22,564 bases of DNA from a virus, in the IMG/VR virus record IMGVR_UViG_3300046367_000201, positions 1 through 22,564 of that record; one strand, written 5' to 3'. Below, piece after piece: positions 14,605 to 22,564 of the stretch (its first letter is position 1; every line of letters begins with the position of its first letter). A program made the translations under genes and the position numbers. A model generated the notes under the pieces. That model was not told the DNA's origin. It made no database searches and was given only the letters and a program-made list of their open reading frames with translations.

Positions 14605-15498
14605 ATGGGAGCAACATTTAATACAGGTTTAGCCGGGGGAGCCATAGTTACAGCGTTAACTTCTACCGCACCCGGCCAGGGTTCTGGCATTTATTATGCG
14701 CAAATTTTTGCAGGTACAAGACCAGGGGACCCAACGATTACTTCTGGAATAACGGCCTTGAGCGCAGTAAAATCTCTACCTTCAGGAACGTGGCTTTCCA
14801 GTTCAAACGGGGTTTCCGCTTTAGCAGGTTCCGTAGGTTTCACTGCAACTGCCAGTGGCACGGTTTCTTTTATAAGGTTTTATTTCGGCAATGGAAACAG
14901 CCCTTTTCTTGATGTCGACGTTGGATTAGTTTCCTCGGGTGCAAAAGCTATCGTGAGCACACTTACCGCGGTCAATGGACAAACGGTCAATTTAACTGAT
15001 ATGCGATTTCGTGTAGCGGCGTTTGGGGATACCTGCGTTTCCCCGAGCGTTGCGAACGAAATTGTCAATATCTGGGCTGGTAATACCGCGGGGACGTTAG
15101 GAAACAGTTACGGTCATATGGCAGCGTTTTCAAAAATAAGCATTGTCTCAGGAGTATACGACCGAGCCGTGACAGTTGAGGCTTGGGACGGAGCAATTCC
15201 ATCTAATAGTAGCGCAACCCCCACGGGAGTTAAACTCTGGAGCAAAGCAATTACCAGTAATGAGCTTTTTGCGGTTTCTGGGTTATCTGCATCCATCATA
15301 TCAAACCAAACTGCAAACGCAATTGCCAGTGGAACTCCCACGTTCATTCGCGTTACTAAAGCTGCATATGATGTAATACCGGCTACATCCCTGCAAGCTC
15401 CCGTTTCAGCGCAGAATGGTGCGCTGTTTGCAAACACCACAATGGTTTCTGGGCAGTCAAATACTTTGACTAATTTGACTCTGTCATTCCAGGCGTAA
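14605..15498 (+). CDS. Virion structural protein
   Basis: 297 residues, almost free of charged residues and rich in Ser, Ala, Thr and Gly. Two similar beta domains can be seen: about 28-90 (YYAQIFAGTRPGDPTITSG ... GTVSFIRFYF) and about 195-297 (VEAWDGAIPSNSSATPTGVK ... GTPTFIRVTK ... NTLTNLTLSFQA). Each carries a GT-x-x-FIR core strand, suggesting an internal duplication. A strong GAAGGAG ribosome site precedes the ATG, two bases after the 82-residue gene. No catalytic motif. Similar domain pairs occur in phage tail-surface proteins as I recall, so a fibre or baseplate-surface role is likely. Confidence 0.75.
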   Translation: MGATFNTGLAGGAIVTALTSTAPGQGSGIYYAQIFAGTRPGDPTITSGITALSAVKSLPSGTWLSSSNGVSALAGSVGFTATASGTVSFIRFYFGNGNSPFLDVDVGLVSSGAKAIVSTLTAVNGQTVNLTDMRFRVAAFGDTCVSPSVANEIVNIWAGNTAGTLGNSYGHMAAFSKISIVSGVYDRAVTVEAWDGAIPSNSSATPTGVKLWSKAITSNELFAVSGLSASIISNQTANAIASGTPTFIRVTKAAYDVIPATSLQAPVSAQNGALFANTTMVSGQSNTLTNLTLSFQA

Positions 15499-15528
15499 AA
15501 TGTCGCAAACTATTAGGGGTAACGCCAA

Positions 15529-15951
15529 GTGAAATTATTTGAAATCCTATCCAGTAAAGTCCCATACACTATAGTCCATAATGGTGAAAAGTCTTTTATG
15601 GCCAAAGCAGAAATCAATGGACTAACTATTATTTTTGATGCCGTTCGTAAACCCCTAAATGCGGCTAGAAAACATAATGCCTGGGATGTGAGCTTCGGTA
15701 ATGAGGAAGAAAATGGCAACATAGGCTACAAGTTGACTAAAGCGGGTAATCCAGAAAAAGTCTTCTCCTTTGTAAAGCAAATGATGGAACTGCTTATTCA
15801 AAAGGGCGCAGGTGAATTTACTATGATTGCTGAAGGCGGTAATCGAATAAAGCTGTATATCCATATGTTTAAAAGATGGTTGCCAAATTGGCAGGTTTCT
15901 TTGAAAGGAACTGATAGTGAAAAGCAGATTTTTATCAAGGGCGCAAGGTGA
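15529..15951 (+). CDS. Conserved-looking phage protein of unknown function; GTG start
   Basis: 140 residues, alpha/beta and charged, quite unlike the flanking structural proteins. Its pattern (MKLFEIL at the start, KINGLTIIFDA-like strand, VFSFVKQMMELLI helix about 78-90, then IAEGGNRIKLYIHMFKRWLP about 97-117) resembles a family of small phage proteins with the order strand, VFSFV helix and R-x-x-L-Y-x-x-hh-K/N-R-F/W helix that I remember but cannot name. The start is GTG at 15529 with AGGGG upstream; there is no earlier in-frame ATG. Being non-structural in a fibre cluster, it may be a moron-type insertion or a regulator. Confidence 0.75.
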   Translation: MKLFEILSSKVPYTIVHNGEKSFMAKAEINGLTIIFDAVRKPLNAARKHNAWDVSFGNEEENGNIGYKLTKAGNPEKVFSFVKQMMELLIQKGAGEFTMIAEGGNRIKLYIHMFKRWLPNWQVSLKGTDSEKQIFIKGAR

Positions 15952-16016
15952 TAAATTGAAAACATCTATAGTAGTGAGAACACGTTTAAAATTGCGACTC
16001 AACATGTAAGGCCGAA

Positions 16017-18233
16017 ATGTTTATTAATTCATATTTTTTTAAAAACCTGCAATCGCTTCAGTGGGATTATTGGCAACAAGGAACCCTACCAAGCGCAAAG
16101 ACTGTTACTGCTGCGGTATATGGCACCGACTTTATTGCGCTTACTGAAGAGGGTTATGCGCTAAAATCTTCAGACGGGCTTTCTTGGACAGAACATCAAC
16201 TGCCTTCGATACAGGCGCCGCAGCGATGGTGGTCAATTGCATACGGTAACGGAAAATACATTGCATTGACGATGCCATCTAATAATTTGGCATACAGCAC
16301 GAATGGTGAGATATGGTTCGAAACTGTTATGCCTTTGGCTCCTGTCAGTTTAAATCCTATTAGCAGGTGGTATGCACTCACTTTTGCAGATGGAAAATTC
16401 ATAGCGATCGGTAAAGAACAAGGCGGAGCTGAACGTCATATCTCTGCTGTGTCCACTGATGGTTTCAGCTGGTCGGTAGGGGTTCTGCCAGTTACGCCAC
16501 AAGCGGCTTTTGGTGATGTCAGCGATATTGCTTTTGGCAATGGTAAATTTGTGGCCATAACCACTGTAATTCAGGGGCCTGCAACCGCAGATGTTCCGGG
16601 AATTTCATTCAGCTCTACTGATGGAATAAATTGGGCCCAAAGCGTTATGCCGAAAGGCGACCCTGATTGGTTTAACGAGTATCAAACATGGGCATCTGTA
16701 ACATTTGGCGATGGCAAGTTTGTAGCAGTCACGGCTAATTACCGTCCTGGCGCGGTATCAACTGATGGCGTAAACTGGACTCTGTCTAATATGCCCGCTG
16801 ATGCAGACTGGGCAAATATCGAGTACAGTAATGGAAAATACTTCTCGACGCTAACTGATACAAACTTTGCGGCATCTTCTGCTAATGGAACAAATTGGCA
16901 AGCTGAATTATTCCCCGGAAATCCTGTGCCATATGGTGGAGTTGTAGTTGCAAGCCAAAACAAATTTATTATTTTTGCAACCACTAAGAGTGATTTGGCT
17001 TCTGACTACACGTTCATTCCTTCCTCCTCTGCTAGCAGCGATAGCTTTTTAATTTCAACGTATTCAGCACAAGCTCCGCAAAAATTTGATTTCAAACAGC
17101 AGCTAGACTTCCAAATTACGGGGGCTAACACGTATTTCAGTTCACCTGTCATTTCAGCAGATTCTTCAGTCATTGTTGCAGCTGGAAGAGGAACTACAGT
17201 CGGGGGAGTTGGCGGCGCTGGTGCAGCTTTCGTTTTTATGAAAACGGGAAGCTCTTGGGAAAGAACGCAGATGTTAACCCCAGATACTTCTCAGGTAAAT
17301 GGATACTTTGGCTCATCAGTTTCAATGTCAAGCGACTCGTCGGTTATTGCTATTGGGTACCCAAATTTTACAGATGCTGGCTTTTTAAACTCTGGAGCAG
17401 TCACCCTTTTCGATCGTGTTGGTGCAAACTACGTTAAAAATGTTACCTTAACTTCGCAGACCCCTGCTAATTCTAAAAGATTCGGTTTTTCACATTCCTT
17501 ATCAGCAGATGGAAGAACACTCGTGGTAACTTCTTTAGGTACTGCTGCAGAAGTTTTTGTCAAAACTGGTTCAGTCTGGTCTAAGCAAGCCGATTTGGTT
17601 CCTCCGAACTTCGCAACAAATCAACGTTATGGTGATACTGCTAAAATTTCTGCAGACGGAAGTACCATAGCGGTTTCTTCGCCATTTAGGTCGGTTGGAG
17701 TGGCCAGCAATGCAGGCCGAGTTCAAATATTTTCCTGGGACGGAACCTCTTGGACCCATCAAGCAGAATTAAATACTACGCTGTACAGTTCCAACGCTTG
17801 GTTCGGGAGAAATAATTTAGACTTATCAGCTGATGGCAACACTTTAGTTGCTGCTGAGGCGCCTAAAGGACTTGCATACGTTTTTGCACGAACCGGAACA
17901 TCATGGATGCAACAAGCAGTACTTTCTTCTGGCCTTGGGCCATCTGATTACTTCGGGTATGGATTAGCTATTTCTCCGGATGGACAAACGGTTGCAACTT
18001 CATCATCATGGGCAGTATTTGATCGGCCATGGGCAGGTGCGGTGTTTATCTTCAAGAAAAATGTAAACGGATGGTCATGCACACAAAGATTTGCTTCTTC
18101 TACGGTCGGAGAACTTAATGAATTTGGCTACAGAATGTCTTTGAACGCTAATAATATTGCTATATCCTCTGAATATCTTCAAAACCCTATTGGCATATGG
18201 ACTGGAGCAGTAGAAGTTTTTAAACATAATTAA
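16017..18233 (+). CDS. Double beta-propeller virion protein, candidate receptor-binding protein
   Basis: 738 residues in two repeat halves. Residues about 20-325 carry six Asp-box-like motifs: SSDGLSW (51-57), STNGEIW (94-100), STDGFSW (146-152), STDGINW (200-206), STDGVNW (248-254) and SANGTNW (288-294), each preceded by a strand such as AYGNGKYIAL or TFGDGKFVAV. Residues about 355-738 carry seven FG-GAP-like blades, with cores near 372, 429, 488, 537, 595, 645 and 702 (for example YFGSSVSMSSDSSVIAIG and YFGYGLAISPDGQTVATS) and following GAVxVF strands. A six-bladed and a seven-bladed propeller joined by a Ser-rich linker (335-350) is the natural reading. Such folds bind glycans or proteins. 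There is no signal peptide or trimerisation motif. The start follows AAGG. Confidence 0.8.
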   Translation: MFINSYFFKNLQSLQWDYWQQGTLPSAKTVTAAVYGTDFIALTEEGYALKSSDGLSWTEHQLPSIQAPQRWWSIAYGNGKYIALTMPSNNLAYSTNGEIWFETVMPLAPVSLNPISRWYALTFADGKFIAIGKEQGGAERHISAVSTDGFSWSVGVLPVTPQAAFGDVSDIAFGNGKFVAITTVIQGPATADVPGISFSSTDGINWAQSVMPKGDPDWFNEYQTWASVTFGDGKFVAVTANYRPGAVSTDGVNWTLSNMPADADWANIEYSNGKYFSTLTDTNFAASSANGTNWQAELFPGNPVPYGGVVVASQNKFIIFATTKSDLASDYTFIPSSSASSDSFLISTYSAQAPQKFDFKQQLDFQITGANTYFSSPVISADSSVIVAAGRGTTVGGVGGAGAAFVFMKTGSSWERTQMLTPDTSQVNGYFGSSVSMSSDSSVIAIGYPNFTDAGFLNSGAVTLFDRVGANYVKNVTLTSQTPANSKRFGFSHSLSADGRTLVVTSLGTAAEVFVKTGSVWSKQADLVPPNFATNQRYGDTAKISADGSTIAVSSPFRSVGVASNAGRVQIFSWDGTSWTHQAELNTTLYSSNAWFGRNNLDLSADGNTLVAAEAPKGLAYVFARTGTSWMQQAVLSSGLGPSDYFGYGLAISPDGQTVATSSSWAVFDRPWAGAVFIFKKNVNGWSCTQRFASSTVGELNEFGYRMSLNANNIAISSEYLQNPIGIWTGAVEVFKHN

Positions 18234-18241
18234 ACATCATG

Positions 18242-18249
18242 CATAAATA
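18242..18249 (+). promoter_or_regulatory. Possible variant late promoter (CATAAATA)
   Basis: CATAAATA differs from the late box at the first base and lies 40 bases before the fibre gene ATG at 18282, in a short gap after the propeller gene. An AGGGG ribosome site follows. Its position resembles the two exact boxes, but one mismatch in an AT-rich gap can occur by chance. Confidence 0.45.
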
Positions 18250-18281
18250 CGCAAAGCTTTTCAACCTATTAGGGGATAAAA

Positions 18282-21200
18282 ATGGACATTAGATTCAGAC
18301 AAGGTGTAGTTGCTCTTCCAACGAATTCACTTCAGAAAAATGATTTAGGCGGGGTTGATATAGTCATTAACGGTGCGTCAATTCTTGCAACGATTGCCAG
18401 TGGAACTGCTAACTATACAATTAGTGAAACGCGTTCAGTTGTTAATGCTTGGGGTCCATTTTCTGGAACTAGCACGGTTTACCTTTATTGGCAAATAGAT
18501 TCAAGAACTGGAGACTTGGTAAGAAAATCTACTTTGCGGACTCCCGTGACATCAGCAGTTGAGCCAACCCAGCTTATTGATACCCTATGGTTTGATGTCA
18601 CGGCGAATAAAACAAAAAGATGGAATGGCTCTGTTTGGGAAGCAGTCCTAGTCGTATTTGCTGGCACTCTAAATTCAGGTTCTATTTTAATTCCTTCAGC
18701 TATAGGAACACAAGTCGGAATCAATGCTGTCGGTTCTGACGTCGGGTTCTCATCTGGTTATGTTTTACGAGATGGCTTAGGAAACGCGTTACGAACATCT
18801 AATGCAGGCGAATTTTTAACAAGCGAAACCCCGATTTTAAGCGTAGACACCGGTTCTCTAGTTAAGTTCGAAGGTTCACAATTGGTTGCAACCGCTGCAA
18901 CTCCATTGGCAGCCTTTGATATCGTCTACTTGTCAGGTTCATCTCTTGTTAGTAAGGCTTCAGGTCTAAACCTGTCAAATGATAACACCCGTGCACCAAT
19001 AGGCATGGTTACTGCAAGCGCGGTTGCTAATACGCAAGTCGCCCTAGTAACAGCGGGAAAGAAAGTTGTAAATGAATCATGGAACTGGCCAGTAAATCAA
19101 ATCGGCCGTTCAATTTACTGTGATGCTAGCGGACAAGCAACCACGCAAAAGCCTGCTGGCTATAAGCATGTTCGCGTTGGCGTAATTTGCGCGACTAATA
19201 GTATTATGCTCACATTTGATTGGGAAACTGATGTAGTTGCCCCAATTGTTTCAGATAGCGGCGGTGGATCTAGTTTCACTTTGAATTCTGAAGTTCCGCT
19301 TCAGATTACTGGGACTGCGATCAAAACCATTTCAATGCCACGAGCCACCATTGGTGAAGATGGTTATATGCATGCAGCTGATATGCTTAGAATTTCTTCA
19401 CTTGAAGGTTCTTTAGCAAGTAAAGCTGATGTTACACATGTCCATGCAATCACAAACGTTTCTGGGCTATCTACTGCGTTAGCCGGTAAAGCAGACATGG
19501 CTCATTCCCATGTTATCACTGATGTTGCAGGGTTGACAACTGTAGTGGGCAATGTAACGGCGCTCCAAACAGAAATAACTGCCAAAGCGGATAGTGCAAC
19601 AGTCACTGCTTCCTTAGCAACGAAATCTGATGTCGGTCATGGTCACGTTATTACCGATGTTGCTGGTTTATCTACCGCCTTAGTCGGTAAGGCAGATGTA
19701 GCACACGTGCATGCCATCTCTGGTGTCACTGGTTTAACTGACGCCTTGGCAGATAAGGCCGATGTCGTCCATGCACATGCAATCTCTGAAGTGACAGGCT
19801 TAACCGCTGCACTTGCAGATAAAGCCAGCACAGCTGATGTAGTGACAGCTTTAGCTACCAAAGCAGATGTGGTTCATGCCCATGCTATCTCTGAGGTCAC
19901 CGGTTTGACTACTGCACTTGCAGATAAAGCGGATATTGTCCATGCACATGCAATCTCTGGCGTCACTGGTTTAGTAGACGCCCTAGCTGACAAGGCAGAT
20001 GCAGTTCATGTGCATACTATAGCTGGAGTAACAGGGCTAACAGATGCCCTTGCAGATAAAGCAGATGTGGTCCATGTGCATGCAATCTCTGAAGTCACTG
20101 GTTTGACCACTGCACTTGCTGACAAAGCTGATTCTGCAACTGTAACGACAGCGCTAGCTGCCAAAGCGGATGCTGTTCATGCGCACGCGATTTCTGAAGT
20201 GACCGGCTTAAGCGCAGCGTTGGCAGCACTTGGTTCTGCAGGTGGCGCATTGGTTGTTCCTATCATTGTTGCTGGTTCAGATGAAACTACGCCAATCGCT
20301 GCAATAGGTGAACGTGTTAATTTCAGAATGCCTCGAGCTGGAGTGCTACAAGAAGTTCAAATTAACATTGCAACTTCTTCAGCACTCACAGCAGATGCGA
20401 CCATTGGCATCACTGTTAACGGATCCAACTTATTTGTCGGCGGAGTTCCGGCAACTATAGTATCAGGAACTTTTTCAGCTAAGAAACTTTCTGCCGATCT
20501 TCAGATTTCTTCATTACAGCCAGATGACCTGATCGTTATCTCGGTTTTGAATATTGGCGCTGGGAACCTAATCGGTCTTAAAGCTACATTTCTGGTTCAA
20601 TTCGGCTCAGTCTCATCTACAGAGGCTTTAGCATCCGATACGCTTCCCCTGCAAGATGGAACCGCTTTACCGGGTGTTGGGGTTACTTGGGCTAGAGGCG
20701 ATCACGTCCACCCGACTGATACTACTCGCGCAAGTCAAGCTACTACTGATGCAGCATTTATTTCAATGCAGAGTCAAATTGACACGCGATTTACTGCTGT
20801 GAATACTTTAGTTGCAACAACTCAAGCAAGTTTGCAATTAGCTGATGCAAATACCATTACGTATGTTGATGATACTCGTGACCTTATCGTAGATGATCTT
20901 ACTGCGCTCACGACACGTGTTGGGGTAGTAGAAGGTTCTGCCGCGATTGCTTCAGCTGACATTATTACTATCAATGACAGGCTTGACAATTTACCAGTGA
21001 CAAACGTTACTTTGGTTTCGGTGCCAAGAGCTTTGACCGCAGCTGATGATGGCGACATTCTTGAAATCACTGCGGATGGCGTAGTCTTGACGGTACCAGA
21101 AGCCTTACCTGCCCAATTTGGTTGCGCTGTCATGGTGACAGCAGGAACTACTTCTGTTGCGGTTGCTGGTTCAGTCACCTTGAACGGTGCGACTACGACC

Positions 21201-21287
21201 CTGACTCGCGCTTCTACAACCAACCCGATGTTTGCTATAGTGCGAAGAACAAGTACAGCTTTTGGGTATACCGTAACCGGGAGCTAA
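18282..21287 (+). CDS. Long tail fibre protein with HxH repeats
   Basis: 1001 residues. The N-terminus (about 4-125: FRQGVVALPTN, VVNAWGPFSGTSTVYLYWQI, LWFDV, TKRWNGSVWEAV, LVVFAGT) is the attachment module I recall from many myovirus fibres. Residues 185-320 form a beta domain. About 380-645 is a repeat shaft with ten HxH motifs (HAISEVTGLTTALADKADVV type), likely a trimer with metal ions held by paired histidines, as in the T4 gp37 tip. About 655-775 is a beta-sandwich. LPLQDGTALPGVGVTWARGD followed by HVHPTD (788-812) is another fibre motif. A coiled coil (about 818-905) leads to a C-terminal domain (910-1001). No intramolecular chaperone motif is seen. Probably a host-range determinant. 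Confidence 0.9.
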   Translation: MDIRFRQGVVALPTNSLQKNDLGGVDIVINGASILATIASGTANYTISETRSVVNAWGPFSGTSTVYLYWQIDSRTGDLVRKSTLRTPVTSAVEPTQLIDTLWFDVTANKTKRWNGSVWEAVLVVFAGTLNSGSILIPSAIGTQVGINAVGSDVGFSSGYVLRDGLGNALRTSNAGEFLTSETPILSVDTGSLVKFEGSQLVATAATPLAAFDIVYLSGSSLVSKASGLNLSNDNTRAPIGMVTASAVANTQVALVTAGKKVVNESWNWPVNQIGRSIYCDASGQATTQKPAGYKHVRVGVICATNSIMLTFDWETDVVAPIVSDSGGGSSFTLNSEVPLQITGTAIKTISMPRATIGEDGYMHAADMLRISSLEGSLASKADVTHVHAITNVSGLSTALAGKADMAHSHVITDVAGLTTVVGNVTALQTEITAKADSATVTASLATKSDVGHGHVITDVAGLSTALVGKADVAHVHAISGVTGLTDALADKADVVHAHAISEVTGLTAALADKASTADVVTALATKADVVHAHAISEVTGLTTALADKADIVHAHAISGVTGLVDALADKADAVHVHTIAGVTGLTDALADKADVVHVHAISEVTGLTTALADKADSATVTTALAAKADAVHAHAISEVTGLSAALAALGSAGGALVVPIIVAGSDETTPIAAIGERVNFRMPRAGVLQEVQINIATSSALTADATIGITVNGSNLFVGGVPATIVSGTFSAKKLSADLQISSLQPDDLIVISVLNIGAGNLIGLKATFLVQFGSVSSTEALASDTLPLQDGTALPGVGVTWARGDHVHPTDTTRASQATTDAAFISMQSQIDTRFTAVNTLVATTQASLQLADANTITYVDDTRDLIVDDLTALTTRVGVVEGSAAIASADIITINDRLDNLPVTNVTLVSVPRALTAADDGDILEITADGVVLTVPEALPAQFGCAVMVTAGTTSVAVAGSVTLNGATTTLTRASTTNPMFAIVRRTSTAFGYTVTGS
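19422..20216 (+). repeat. HxH repeat array inside the fibre gene
   Basis: Ten HxH motifs at residues 386, 408, 453, 475, 497, 532, 554, 576, 598 and 633. Most are 22 residues (66 bases) apart; three gaps are longer (45, 35, 35) because extra segments of about 13 residues or more (DSATVTxxLAxKAD type) are inserted. The DNA copies are similar but not identical, with blocks such as CATGCAATCTCTG recurring, so the array has diverged while keeping the protein pattern. Confidence 0.92.
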
Positions 21288-21288
21288 A

Positions 21289-21392
21289 ATGTTACCGCTT
21301 AACAGCCTGCGCCACTTTCAGGAAATGAACTTGTCTTCGAACAACTGGCTTCATTAACAACCACAGACCTCGTCTTTGAAAATCAAATCTAA
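21289..21392 (+). pseudogene. Frameshifted small gene between two structural genes
   Basis: The ATG at 21289 begins MLPLN but its frame ends at 21355-21357 after 22 residues (SLRHFQEMNLSSNNWLH). The overlapping frame from 21303 has no start codon but reads QPAPLSGNELVFEQLASLTT then TDLVFENQI to a TAA at 21390-21392. That stretch has an internal repeat (ELVFEQ, DLVFEN, 13 residues apart) and looks like true protein. A single missing base between 21302 and 21354 would join the two. Size, MLP-x-N start and position before a structural gene resemble the gene at 14354-14602. It could be a mutation, a sequencing error, or programmed frameshifting, though no standard slippery heptamer is visible. 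Confidence 0.5.
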
Positions 21393-21400
21393 GGAAACCT

Positions 21401-22564
21401 ATGCTAACTACCGCTTCTCCTAATTATTTCCACAATCTTCAGGCCGGATCTCCAGTTCTAACTGGTTTAGCTGGAAGCCTCATCTCGGTTCTTGACGGCT
21501 GTCTTGTTGACGGTTGGGGTTCACAAACCGCCACCATCACAGTTGCTTCAGGCATTGCGACGGTCACAACCCCTCTGGCACATGTGTTTGACCTGAGCCA
21601 GATCGTTCTTGTGGATGGCGCAACGCCTGTCGGTCTGAATGGTCGTAAACGTGTTTTGACTCGTTCAGCAACGACCGTAACCTTCCTTGCCACCGGGGTT
21701 GCAGACGGTGCAGCAACGGGTTCGATCACCGTGAAACTTGCACCATCAGGTTGGGCTAAAACATTCACGGGAACCAACAAAGCTGTTTATCGTGCACCTG
21801 TTACTTCCGGTGGCACTCGAATGTTTTTGCGAGTTGATGATAGCGTAGGCGTTGATGCTCGGGTTGTTGGCTATGAAGTTATGGGCGACGTTGATACAGG
21901 TACTGGCGTGTTCCCCGATGCATCACAAATCTCCGGTGGCGGTTTCTGGCCAAAGAGTAACGCTGCGACTTCGGCAGCTAAATCATGGACAGTAATTGCC
22001 GATGATAGGACCGTTTATTTCAATACCGGTACAGCAAATGCAAACAGTCTTGCCGGTAGCATTTGGGGATTTGGGGATTTTTCAAGTTATAAAACTGCTG
22101 ATGCTTATGGCGCCTTTTTAAATTGTCCCATATCAACTGATGCTGCTGCAACGACCACGAACAACGCATCTTTGGAATATTGCGCAGCTGGAACGGGGTC
22201 CAGAAGTTATTTCCCCCGCTCTTTCACCGGAATAGGTGGACCGATTGCTGGGTTTCACTCGCCAGAAACCTATGTAGTCAATGCAAACATCGCATCAGGA
22301 GGCGGATATGGTACAGTAACCACTTACCCAAATGGTCCAAACAATGGTTTGATGCTTTCAAGAAAAAATGTCGGCGAAATCAATATTTGTTATCGCGGGA
22401 CGACAAGAGGAATGTATGTAACGCCACAAAACTGTCATGCATCTTTTACAAGAAACAACATAATTGAAGGATCTGGAGACTTAGCTGGCCGTCAATTGTT
22501 GGCCGTAAAATGCGGCGGATCTGCGCAAACAGTATCTGCAGGTGTAGTATTCTTTGATATAACC
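21401..22564 (+). CDS. Virion structural protein, cut by the window end
   Basis: 388 codons are open from the ATG at 21401 to the window edge with no stop. An AAGGAAA ribosome site lies 8 bases upstream. The N-terminal part (about 1-130) has LISVLDGCLVDGWGSQTATI, a repeated-strand domain, and GWAKTFTGTNKAVYRAP (about 118-134), then RMFLRVDDSVGVDARVVGYE (about 140-160). I recall this combination in structural proteins of large myoviruses. The rest (ISGGGFWPKSNAATSA, WTVIADDRTVYF, GFHSPETY) is beta-rich and continues the style. The first 430 bases look richer in G and C than the later part, so the N-terminal module may have a different history. The C-terminal half is not in view. Confidence 0.85.
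   Translation, partial: MLTTASPNYFHNLQAGSPVLTGLAGSLISVLDGCLVDGWGSQTATITVASGIATVTTPLAHVFDLSQIVLVDGATPVGLNGRKRVLTRSATTVTFLATGVADGAATGSITVKLAPSGWAKTFTGTNKAVYRAPVTSGGTRMFLRVDDSVGVDARVVGYEVMGDVDTGTGVFPDASQISGGGFWPKSNAATSAAKSWTVIADDRTVYFNTGTANANSLAGSIWGFGDFSSYKTADAYGAFLNCPISTDAAATTTNNASLEYCAAGTGSRSYFPRSFTGIGGPIAGFHSPETYVVNANIASGGGYGTVTTYPNGPNNGLMLSRKNVGEINICYRGTTRGMYVTPQNCHASFTRNNIIEGSGDLAGRQLLAVKCGGSAQTVSAGVVFFDIT

Noticed and set aside
15500-15532. Ten-codon frame (MSQTIRGNAK) whose stop overlaps the GTG start of the 140-residue gene
   Set aside because: It could be a coupling leader, but it is too short to support, and its bases also serve as the ribosome site of the next gene.
14342-16015. GGCCGAAA before the starts at 14354 and 16017 (and in the hairpin at 3383) as a regulatory motif
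   Set aside because: Only three occurrences, at differing distances from the starts and one within a stem; no consistent arrangement.
19422-20216. Regular repeats considered as a CRISPR array
   Set aside because: The repeats are in-frame, diverged at third positions and code for a well-known tail-fibre pattern; there are no constant repeats with unique spacers.
21439-21780. Reverse-strand open frame of 113 codons
   Set aside because: It lies opposite the structural gene starting at 21401, whose frame is open to the window end and has a good ribosome site; the reverse product has no recognisable pattern.

Overview
The window is part of the genome of a tailed bacteriophage, most likely a T4-type myovirus of a Gram-negative host. 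The evidence is a T4-style recombination pair (UvsY-like mediator and UvsW-like helicase), a phage class Ia ribonucleotide reductase set with its own glutaredoxin, a GH108-type endolysin, two exact T4-type late promoter boxes (TATAAATA) and a long run of tail-fibre and virion-surface genes. All convincing genes are on the + strand and tightly packed, often with start/stop overlaps (ATGA, TTGA, GTGA). I see no tRNA, CRISPR array, insertion sequence or integrase. The host cannot be named from this sequence.

Layout. (1) 1-2735: recombination and replication block: uvsY, a 75-residue unknown, uvsW, and a 170-residue unknown. (2) 2749-3356: a late promoter and an endolysin. (3) 3434-7811: nucleotide metabolism: nrdA interrupted by a complete 142-residue mini-intein, a strong hairpin/palindrome spacer, nrdB, a small broken reading frame, and a TTG-started glutaredoxin closed by an intrinsic terminator. 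(4) 7942-11265: a late promoter, then six small virion-type proteins (several sharing modules), a cysteine-rich zinc-ribbon-like protein and a small glycosyltransferase-like protein. (5) 11270-22564: large fibre or spike genes. These are a 1022-residue virion protein, an 82-residue protein with an 18-residue tandem repeat, a 297-residue structural protein, a 140-residue unknown, a 738-residue protein that reads as two fused beta-propellers, a 1001-residue fibre with ten HxH repeats, a frameshifted small gene, and a large structural gene cut by the window end.

How it fits together. UvsY and UvsW support recombination-dependent replication. NrdA, NrdB and the glutaredoxin supply deoxynucleotides. 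The endolysin acts at lysis. From 7942 onward the genes look like late structural ones that form and decorate the host-recognition apparatus. The most unusual points are the mini-intein placed exactly in the allosteric specificity loop of NrdA, the double-propeller candidate receptor-binding protein, the shared and duplicated small modules in the fibre cluster, and two small reading frames (7404-7535 and 21289-21392) that look like protein but are broken.
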